Part shown: positions 57,821 through 64,000 of the stretch, in pieces
Position numbering within the stretch: position 1 is the first letter of the stretch
How the letters are laid out: each line of letters starts with the position of its first letter
NCBI RefSeq assembly: GCF_021739025.1
Contig: NZ_JAKKOT010000002.1
Location: forward strand, 124,001 to 188,000
Origin: Gordonia liuliyuniae
GTDB taxonomy: Bacteria; Actinomycetota; Actinomycetes; Mycobacteriales; Mycobacteriaceae
DNA: 64,000 nucleotides
Direction: 5' to 3'
Translations under genes and position numbers: made by a program
Notes under the pieces: model-generated
What the model saw: the letters and a program-made list of their open reading frames with translations, nothing else
Told to the model about the DNA's origin: nothing
Database searches by the model: none

Positions 57821-59161
57821 ATGGACCGACGATCTGACCATCCATCGATGGATGGCCCGCTGCAACATCCGAGGGCGTGGAGGATGCTCATCCTTCTCGC
57901 GGCGGTCAACGTGATGAACTTCTACGATCGCGCCCTGCCCGCAATCCTCATCGAACCTCTCAAAACGGACTTCCACCTCTCCGACTCCCAGATCGGTGTC
58001 ATCAGCGCCGCATTCATCGTCGTCTACGCCCTGGCCGGGATCTGGATCGGCAGGCTGGCGGACCGCTTCAGCAGGCGGGCGGTGATGGGCTGCGGCCTCA
58101 TCGTGTGGAGCGTGTTCACCGCACTGAGCGCGGGCGCATGGAGCTTTACCTCCCTGCTGCTCGTCCGCTTCGGAGTGGGAATCGGCGAGGCGTCTTTCGG
58201 GCCCGCCGCGAACTCTTTGGTTGCCGATATGTTCCCCCCGGCACGCCGCTCCCGGGCGGTCGCGGTGCTGCAGTTCGGCGTCCCCATCGGCACGATCCTC
58301 GCATTCTTCACAACGGGGTTCATCATGGAGGCTTTCGGAACCTGGCGCGCGCCATTCATCGTTGCCGCACTGCCAGGCCTCCTTTTAGCATTCCTGATCT
58401 TTCGGCTCGACGAGCCGGAACGCGGCGCGGCGGACGCCCACGTGCGCAATGACTCGCTCACCGTCGCTCCCGCCTCCATCCTTGAAACGGTGCGAACAGT
58501 AATGGCAGTACCCACCATGCGGTGGCTCACGATCAGCGGGATCGGAGTTCAGATTGCCGCGTACGGCCTCGTCACCTTCATCGTCCCGTTGTTCCAGCGA
58601 TACTTCGAACTCACCCTGACCCAGGCCGCGCTGAACGCCGGGATAACCGTCGGCATCGCAGCACTCCTCGGACTGACGATCAGCGGCCTGGTTTCCGATC
58701 GGGCGAGCCGCCGGTCACCGTCCGCTCGGATACTCGTGGGTGCCGCGGCCCTACTGGCGGCCGCACCGTTAGCCTATCTAGCGTTCCAGTTCAAGCCGGA
58801 CCAGCTTCTCATCTTTGTCGGTGTCCTGTCGGTCGTATCATTCCTTCAATACTTCTTTCACACATCGGCACTTCCGGCCGTCGCAGACGTGAACCCTCCC
58901 CACTTGCGCGCCTCCGCGACAGCGATCTTCTTCGGCTGCTTCTATCTTCTAGGTGGAGCCTTCGGCCCCGTCTTGCTCGGATTCCTGTCCGACCTTCTGG
59001 CGGCGTCCGGACACGGCATCGACGCCACTGCGTACGGCCTTACCAGATCGTTGGCCATCGTAATGCCACTAGCGCTTCTCCTGGCCGCAGCCGGCCTGTT
59101 CGGAGCCGCCAGAACCGTGAATCGCGACCAACGAACCATCAACTGCGGTCCCCTCGGGTGA
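57821..59161 (+). CDS. MFS transporter (Spinster/sugar-phosphate-like)
   Basis: The 446-residue product has about 12 membrane segments, MLILLAAVNVMNFYDRALPA in helix 1, and the motif WIGRLADRFSRRAVM between helices 2 and 3. It resembles Spinster-type and organic-anion MFS members. ATG 57821 has AGGAG about nine bases upstream; the frame is open further upstream but crosses the operator region. Divergent from YhgE and followed by the acyl-CoA synthetase gene, so it may import the acid that enzyme activates. Confidence 0.9.
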   Translation: MDRRSDHPSMDGPLQHPRAWRMLILLAAVNVMNFYDRALPAILIEPLKTDFHLSDSQIGVISAAFIVVYALAGIWIGRLADRFSRRAVMGCGLIVWSVFTALSAGAWSFTSLLLVRFGVGIGEASFGPAANSLVADMFPPARRSRAVAVLQFGVPIGTILAFFTTGFIMEAFGTWRAPFIVAALPGLLLAFLIFRLDEPERGAADAHVRNDSLTVAPASILETVRTVMAVPTMRWLTISGIGVQIAAYGLVTFIVPLFQRYFELTLTQAALNAGITVGIAALLGLTISGLVSDRASRRSPSARILVGAAALLAAAPLAYLAFQFKPDQLLIFVGVLSVVSFLQYFFHTSALPAVADVNPPHLRASATAIFFGCFYLLGGAFGPVLLGFLSDLLAASGHGIDATAYGLTRSLAIVMPLALLLAAAGLFGAARTVNRDQRTINCGPLG

Positions 59162-59319
59162 GAACCGACGGTAACGAAGACCCTTCGTTCGGGTACGAAC
59201 CGCTCCCCACCCACGGTGCCCCCGCGGCCCCAGCCCGCAACCTGCAGGTGTCGATCAGACACCGCGCTCGAAGGCGACAGCTGCGCCGACAGGGCTACCT
59301 CGGCTGAGGCCGCTACGCT

Positions 59320-59338
59320 AAGCTACGTACCGTAACTT
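59320..59338. promoter_or_regulatory. Operator-like 19-bp palindrome upstream of the FadD19-like gene
   Basis: The site fits AAGTTAC-N5-GTAACTT with 6/7 and 7/7 matches, and lies 38 bases before the ATG at 59377, where it would overlap the promoter or transcription start. It is the best of the three sites. Confidence 0.55.
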
Positions 59339-59376
59339 AAATGCTGGCACCAGCCTCGACCGGACTTGGAGCACTG

Positions 59377-61020
59377 ATGACAGAACTGAACTACGCAACG
59401 ATCTGGGAAGCCATCGCGGACGCGAACCCTTCCCGCGAGGCGCTCGTCCATGGATCCACGCGACGCACCTGGCGCGAATTCGACGATCGCGCCGCCAGGA
59501 TCGCGAATGCACTCTTGGACTCCGGCTTGAAGAGGGGATCAAAGGTCGCTCAACTGCTCTACAATTGCACCGAGTTCGCCGAGGTCTATTTCGCGACCAT
59601 CAAGATCCGCGCAGCCCCGTTCAGCGTCAATTATCGGTACGTCGGTGCCGAGATCAAATATTTGCTGGACAACGCCGATGCCGAAGCGCTCGTCTATCAC
59701 GCGAGTCTGCGCGACCGTGTCGTCGATCTACTCCCGAACGTCAAGAGTTTGAAGATCGCGATCGAGGTCGACGATTCCGGCCACGCAGTTGGTTCGCTGG
59801 TTCCCCACGGCGTGCACGCGTACAACGAGGTGGTGTCAGACTTCGACCCGGCCGAGCGGATAGTACGAGACGGCTCCGATGTGACGATCTCGTACACGGG
59901 CGGAACCACCGGAATGCCCAAGGGCGTCACCATTCCGATGGGTCCCGCCATCGAAGAACTCATGGGCGCGGTCCCACTGCTTTTCGGCGACTCTCCGGTG
60001 ACCTCCGTGGACGAGTTGCTACGGCGAGCTTCAGACGTAAGTGCCGAGGAGGACCGCTACACAGTAATTCCGGCGTCTCCAGTCATCCATAATGCTGCGG
60101 TCGGCATGGCGATGAATCCTGCGCTCCTATTCGGCGGTAAGGCCGTCATGCTGTCGAGCCGATCATTTGACGCAGCGGAACTATGGGACGTGGCCAGCGC
60201 AGAGAAGACTCGCGGCATCGTCATCGTCGGGGACGCATTCGCGCGGCCAATGCTGAAGGCGCTGGACGCGTCGGATCACCGAGATCTGTCATCACTCGCG
60301 ATGATCGCTTCGACGGGAGCGATGTTCGCGGCAGAGGTGAAGGGCGCCATTCTTGAACATCTGCCGAAGGTCATGATCGCCGACGTCATCTCGGCCACCG
60401 AAGGCGCGATGGGGGCCGCCATCTCAGTCAAAGAAGCGCAGATGCCCACCGGGTCGTTCCTGCCGTACCCCGGAGTCATCGTGATCTCCGACGAGGATCA
60501 CGAAGTCAAACCGGGTAGCGACGAGATCGGGAGGATTGCCCTGCCGAGCGGTGGACAGACCTACTATCGCGACGAGGCGAAGACGGCGGAGACCTTCCGC
60601 GTTCTGAACGGCCGTCGATACAGCATTCCAGGCGATTACGCACGCGTCCTGAAGAGTGGAGTGATAGAACTCCTCGGGCGTGGTTCATCGTGCGTGAACA
60701 CTGCGGGCGAGAAGGTCTATCCAGAAGAAGTAGAAGAGGTGATCAAGCGATTCGACGGCATCGAAGACTGCTTGGTGTTCGGCGTCGCTGACGAGCGCTT
60801 GGGTCAGCGACTCTCCGCGGTGTACTCCGTTGCCCCGGAAGTTGAGACGATCGATCTCGACGCACTGGATGAGTTCCTGCGATCTCATCTGGCGGGGTAC
60901 AAGGTTCCTCGTGTGATGAAACACGTCGGTGTTGTTCCTCGTGTGGCAACCGGAAAAGCCGACTATCCGGAGGCGAAACGGCTGTACGAAGCATCCGTCG
61001 GTGCGTCGCCGAAGCCGTGA
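59377..61020 (+). CDS. Acyl-CoA synthetase, FadD19-like
   Basis: The 547-residue AMP-forming ligase contains VTISYTGGTTGMPKGVTIP (P-loop), DVISATEGAMGAAI (A5), IPGDYARV (A7), LGRGSSCVNTAGEKVYPEEV (hinge, A8) and a C-terminal lysine in VATGKADYPEAKRLY. The RGSSCVNTAGEKVYPEEVEE form is typical of the FadD19 branch that activates bulky, branched or steroid side-chain acids. GGAG five bases upstream supports ATG 59377; the frame opens at 59341. An operator-like site lies just upstream. Confidence 0.9.
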   Translation: MTELNYATIWEAIADANPSREALVHGSTRRTWREFDDRAARIANALLDSGLKRGSKVAQLLYNCTEFAEVYFATIKIRAAPFSVNYRYVGAEIKYLLDNADAEALVYHASLRDRVVDLLPNVKSLKIAIEVDDSGHAVGSLVPHGVHAYNEVVSDFDPAERIVRDGSDVTISYTGGTTGMPKGVTIPMGPAIEELMGAVPLLFGDSPVTSVDELLRRASDVSAEEDRYTVIPASPVIHNAAVGMAMNPALLFGGKAVMLSSRSFDAAELWDVASAEKTRGIVIVGDAFARPMLKALDASDHRDLSSLAMIASTGAMFAAEVKGAILEHLPKVMIADVISATEGAMGAAISVKEAQMPTGSFLPYPGVIVISDEDHEVKPGSDEIGRIALPSGGQTYYRDEAKTAETFRVLNGRRYSIPGDYARVLKSGVIELLGRGSSCVNTAGEKVYPEEVEEVIKRFDGIEDCLVFGVADERLGQRLSAVYSVAPEVETIDLDALDEFLRSHLAGYKVPRVMKHVGVVPRVATGKADYPEAKRLYEASVGASPKP

Positions 61021-61039
61021 CCGACTCGACAGGGCACTT

Positions 61040-61054
61040 GCGGACGACGTCCGC
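61040..61054. terminator. Short bidirectional hairpin between convergent genes
   Basis: A 6-bp perfect stem (61040-61045 with 61049-61054) and a 3-base loop lie between the stops of the acyl-CoA synthetase and the EthD-propeller gene. It is probably a weak shared terminator. Confidence 0.4.
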
Positions 61055-61078
61055 CGTTGATCCCGGCACGGAACGAGG

Positions 61079-62872
61079 TCATCGCTCGATCTCAAGCCGG
61101 AGAAGTCTGGACTGATGCGGACCCGCGAGGTATAGAGCTCCGCCGAACTCCGCGATGCCGGTCGCGTGATGAAATCCTTCGACCACGCCATGCACGTCGT
61201 CCACAACCGCGCCGTCTGATGTCATCGACCGCGCCCAGACATAGGACCGCTCTGATGGGATGCGCGGCAACCGCCAGAGCAACTCGCGGATGCTGCCGGG
61301 GACCGATGCGAGCCTGTCGAGTGCAGGTTCGCGCGGCCCCGTCATCGCTACCCACGCTCTGCCGTCCCGAAACGTCGAGATGTTGTCGGGTATCCCCGGC
61401 ATATCGGAGCTCAGGCTGCGACGGGCCCCGGCTCGTGGTCCGGTCGTCTCGACCCGGCTGAGCTGGTATCCGCTGGTTTCAGCCAAGACGAGGAAGGACC
61501 CGTCCGGCGAGGTTGCCACGCCGTTAGGAAACCTCAGCCCGTCCAGTACGACGTCTATTGTGCCGTCGGGGTCGAAGCGCAGCAGTCGGCCGGACCCACG
61601 ATGCTCGAGAAGGCTGCCCATGAAGTGCTCGATGTCGAAACGGGTGGTCGACTCAGTGAACCAGATCGCCCCATCGGACGCGGTCGTGGCGTTGGAGCAG
61701 AATCGCAGCGGGATATCGTCCACGTACTGGACAAGATTCTCGCACTCAGAGGTCGCCGGATCCAGCCGCCGAAGGCCACGCTGGGTGTCGCAGACGAGAA
61801 GCCGGCCGTCCGGCAGCGGTTCCAAGCCGAGCGGACGCCCGCCCGTGCGGTCGACGACTGTGGAGACGCCAGAGTCTGGGTCGACCCGCACGATCGAGCC
61901 GTCGCCCATACTGCAGTAGAGATAGCCGTCGGCTCCGACCACCACGTCCTCTGGACCTGGTCGAGCTAGGCGCGGGGAGTCTGGAAGCGGGATGAACACC
62001 GCCTCCGGAAGCGTTTGGGTCGGTGTCGGCACTCGGGGGCCACGTGGAATGCGCCGCCTCACCGGGTCCAGCGGCGGTTTCCGGACGGGACCCGTCTGAG
62101 GCAGGGTCGTACGACCTTCTTGGGCGAAAACATATGTGCGTTCGACAGCGTAGGCGTGCACCGCACTGCACACGGATTGGATCTCGTTGCCGGGACGACC
62201 TGCGCACAACCCTTCAATCGCACTGGTGAGCGTAACGCGGTCCGTTGCACCCAGGATCAACGCACCGTCGTAGGTCAGCCCACGATCAGGGCTTCGACGG
62301 TGCCGAAACGGCTGCGTCCGAACTTCGGTGATGCCACTCAAGCGCGCGAGCGTCGGCCCGAGGACTTCGTTCAACAGGCGATCGATCGCCATCGAGTCAA
62401 CGCCCTGGCATCGATGGAACAGCGCCACCGTGCGCGCTCCGGTGCGGGTTCCCTCGGTGGCTGGCGGCGTGAATCGACGGCCGGCCTCAGTTCCCGAGGG
62501 ATACTCACACGTCCATTCGAACAACCCTGCGCCGGGCCCATGAGGCGGCTGCCCCGAAAGGTAGCGTCTGACACCGCTGATGACACGATCGAAGACGAAC
62601 TCCTCGATGCCGTCGATTCGACAGTCGGACGGGACGGGGACCGCATCGCCCAGGTCCGGCCAGGACGTGACGTGAGCATCTGACAAGTGATGTTGGCGGT
62701 ACTCTCGAACACCTCCCCGTCGGGCGGCGGTTTGGCTGAGCTGCTCGCGCCAATAGCTCAACGAGACGTCGCGCGCCAAGCCGGACTTCGCCTGTAGAAG
62801 GACAGTGCTGCCTGTGACGGCGTTATGCGCGACCGACTCTGGATGGGTATGGAGGCTCAATCGTCGATCCAT
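61079..62872 (-). CDS. Fusion protein: two EthD-like ferredoxin folds plus strictosidine-synthase-like propeller
   Basis: The 597-residue product has two N-terminal EthD-like dimeric alpha-beta barrel units (about 10-100: DVSLSYWREQLSQTAARRGG, EYRQHHLSDA; and about 145-245: TVALFHRCQGVDSMAIDRLL, LGPTLARLSGITEVRT). From about residue 310 a six-blade propeller of the SMP-30/strictosidine-synthase-like type follows (GPEDVVVGADGYLYCSMGDG, AIWFTESTTRFDIEHFMG, LDGLRFPNGVATSPDGSFL). Such propellers often are lactonases or arylesterases. ATG 62872 overlaps the tetR stop by 16 bases and has GGGGGAG just upstream. The frame is open to 63139, but that part lies inside tetR. Confidence 0.78.
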   Translation of the reverse strand: MDRRLSLHTHPESVAHNAVTGSTVLLQAKSGLARDVSLSYWREQLSQTAARRGGVREYRQHHLSDAHVTSWPDLGDAVPVPSDCRIDGIEEFVFDRVISGVRRYLSGQPPHGPGAGLFEWTCEYPSGTEAGRRFTPPATEGTRTGARTVALFHRCQGVDSMAIDRLLNEVLGPTLARLSGITEVRTQPFRHRRSPDRGLTYDGALILGATDRVTLTSAIEGLCAGRPGNEIQSVCSAVHAYAVERTYVFAQEGRTTLPQTGPVRKPPLDPVRRRIPRGPRVPTPTQTLPEAVFIPLPDSPRLARPGPEDVVVGADGYLYCSMGDGSIVRVDPDSGVSTVVDRTGGRPLGLEPLPDGRLLVCDTQRGLRRLDPATSECENLVQYVDDIPLRFCSNATTASDGAIWFTESTTRFDIEHFMGSLLEHRGSGRLLRFDPDGTIDVVLDGLRFPNGVATSPDGSFLVLAETSGYQLSRVETTGPRAGARRSLSSDMPGIPDNISTFRDGRAWVAMTGPREPALDRLASVPGSIRELLWRLPRIPSERSYVWARSMTSDGAVVDDVHGVVEGFHHATGIAEFGGALYLAGPHQSRLLRLEIER

Positions 62873-63483
62873 TGCCCCACTCCCCCCATGGCGATGGAAC
62901 AGAAGTAGTCGACGATCTTCTCTTTGTCGAGATCGGGACGAGTGAGCCACCAATGTCCCAACCGTTCCCCGATACCGGACAGAGCATGTGCCGCCGCATC
63001 TATCACGTCGTTCGGAACGCTGGGCACCGCAGTACGCAGAAGGCCCGCGATCGCCTGAACATGCTTGAAGCGCAGCGCAACGAGTTCGTCTCGATAGCTG
63101 CCGGTCAGTACCGAGGCACTGGTGAACAGGAGCAGCCATCGCCCCTGGTTCCGCTCAATTGAACTGAAGTAGAACAGCGCGCCGGCCCGGAGCTGGTCGA
63201 TCGGGGCGGATTCAGGGTCGACAACGCTCCCGAGTCCCTCGTTGTACGTGTCATAGATTCGCCGGACACACGCTATGAAGGTGCCTTCCTTCGTTTCGAA
63301 ATGGTTGTACACGATCGGGCGAGTCACAGCCGCGGCGCGTGCGATGTCCTCCATCGATGTGAGCGCGTACGTCCGTTCAACGAACAGGCGCTCCGCGATG
63401 TCCAATAGTTGCTCGTGTCGCGCAGCGTACGACATTCGTCGCCGCGGCGGCCTGTCCGTTGGTGACGTACGACTCGTGGGCAT
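62857..63483 (-). CDS. TetR-family regulator
   Basis: The 208-residue product has a TetR helix-turn-helix (YAARHEQLLDIAERLFVERT, then MEDIARAAAVTRPIVYNHFE) and a helical ligand domain. GGAG five bases upstream supports ATG 63483; the frame opens at 63555. Its stop overlaps the start of the EthD-propeller gene, so they form one unit. It is the best candidate to bind the AAGTTAC-N5-GTAACTT sites nearby, although its own upstream region shows only a weak half-site. Confidence 0.9.
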   Translation of the reverse strand: MPTSRTSPTDRPPRRRMSYAARHEQLLDIAERLFVERTYALTSMEDIARAAAVTRPIVYNHFETKEGTFIACVRRIYDTYNEGLGSVVDPESAPIDQLRAGALFYFSSIERNQGRWLLLFTSASVLTGSYRDELVALRFKHVQAIAGLLRTAVPSVPNDVIDAAAHALSGIGERLGHWWLTRPDLDKEKIVDYFCSIAMGGVGQWIDD

Positions 63484-63598
63484 CGTCTCTCCGATCGAAG
63501 TTTGCAGCGCTTCTTGAACATCTTGGCCTGAGCGTTCGCTGGAGCCCACACCCACTCGGTGTCGGCATGCCGCGACCTGTTCAACAGGGCACTGGTCG

Positions 63599-64000
63599 TC
63601 AGTTCAAGGTCGAGAGATCGACCGCCATGGCCATTCGCCGGTAGCCGGCCGGGTTCGGATGGAGTCGATCCGGGCCAGCGTACTTGGGTGCTAGAATGCC
63701 GGAGTTCGACCTGTCGCGGAGCGCCCGATCGAAATCGATCACGCTGTCGGAGAGTTTCTGCCTGCGGATCCATCTGTTGATCACTCGACGCGTCGCGTCC
63801 GAGAACGGCGCGGTGGCCGTGCCGTCGAGTAGTGCGTTCGAAGCGGGCATGATGGTGCCGAGGTGCACTCGGATCCGATGAGAGTGCAGCCGTTCGATGA
63901 TGTTCCGGTAGCCCGCGATGACTTGGTCTGCGCTTGCGCCGATCGGCACACCGAGATCGTTGATACCTTCAAGGAGGATGAGGTCTTCGACCCCGGGTAC
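63599..64000 (-). CDS. SGNH/GDSL hydrolase, N-terminal part beyond the window
   Basis: At least 133 residues are present, running off the right edge. LILLEGINDLGVPIGA (GxND, block III) and DRLHPNPAGYRRMAMAVD (block V, DxxH) are clear SGNH hallmarks, so the Ser block lies outside. The stop is at 63599-63601. Family: secreted or cytoplasmic lysophospholipase/acyl-esterase type. It is upstream of and co-directional with tetR, separated by about 115 bases. Confidence 0.87.
   Translation of the reverse strand, partial: VPGVEDLILLEGINDLGVPIGASADQVIAGYRNIIERLHSHRIRVHLGTIMPASNALLDGTATAPFSDATRRVINRWIRRQKLSDSVIDFDRALRDRSNSGILAPKYAGPDRLHPNPAGYRRMAMAVDLSTLN

Noticed and set aside
62873..63139. N-terminal extension of the EthD-propeller protein
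   Set aside because: This part lies inside tetR in another frame and has Arg/Ser-rich shadow composition; ATG 62872 with a strong ribosome-binding site is preferred.
1..64000. tRNA or rRNA genes, replication origin or riboswitch
   Set aside because: No cloverleaf, rRNA conserved core, DnaA-box cluster or known riboswitch pattern was found by reading; a covariance-model scan would be decisive.

Overview
The window is high-GC DNA from an actinobacterium, most likely a mycolic-acid genus such as Gordonia, Rhodococcus or a close relative. The signs are actinobacterial codon use, GTG starts and 4-bp stop/start overlaps, an S-(hydroxymethyl)mycothiol dehydrogenase with its usual metallo-hydrolase partner, and many acyl-CoA and lipase-type genes. 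The genus is inferred; there is no rRNA or tRNA to confirm it. I saw no CRISPR array, integrase, prophage or replication origin.

Layout. 1-21.5 kb is mostly core metabolism: the end of an ABC transporter, a PEP mutase/isocitrate lyase-like enzyme, glutamate synthase (gltB-gltD, minus strand), an esterase, a LysR regulator divergent from a valine-degradation operon (hydroxyisobutyryl-CoA hydrolase, enoyl-CoA hydratase, methylmalonate-semialdehyde dehydrogenase), an acyl-CoA synthetase, a catalase, a DUF4143 ATPase with a 22-bp tandem repeat in front of it, a GntR-MFS pair with a double palindromic operator, and a YccF membrane protein.

21.7-38.4 kb is a defence island read in one direction: a giant DEAD/DEAH helicase with a DUF1998 zinc module and a nuclease-like tail, an SNF2-type helicase, an Eco57I/PglX-type adenine methylase, DarG (the antitoxin of the DarT DNA ADP-ribosyltransferase), McrB and McrC. 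The first three resemble DISARM class 1 parts (DrmA+DrmB fused, DrmD, DrmMI), in a different order and with no DrmC. Just before darG lies a 50-codon remnant of the DarT C-terminus, so the toxin has been lost and the antitoxin kept. The methylase target-recognition half has lower GC than its surroundings.

38.4-43.4 kb holds mycothiol-linked formaldehyde detoxification, a histone-H1-like Lys/Ala-rich protein with 16-bp tandem repeats at its 3' end, and amino-sugar catabolism (nagA plus a SIS-domain deaminase/isomerase). 43.4-50.3 kb is a scarred stretch: a decayed IS3 element with inverted ends, gene fragments, a DUF418-like membrane protein, a two-component system whose regulator and kinase are divergent, a lipoprotein, and an apparently intact IS256-family transposase.

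50.6-64 kb is an accessory catabolic and transport region: two SGNH hydrolases, three alpha/beta-hydrolase or dehydrogenase genes, an AraC regulator whose second helix-turn-helix is cut off by stop codons next to an 18-bp duplication, a YhgE/Pip exporter, an MFS transporter, a FadD19-like acyl-CoA synthetase, and a TetR gene overlapping an unusual EthD-EthD-strictosidine-synthase-like fusion. Three upstream regions here share a 19-bp operator-like palindrome (AAGTTAC-N5-GTAACTT), suggesting a small TetR regulon.
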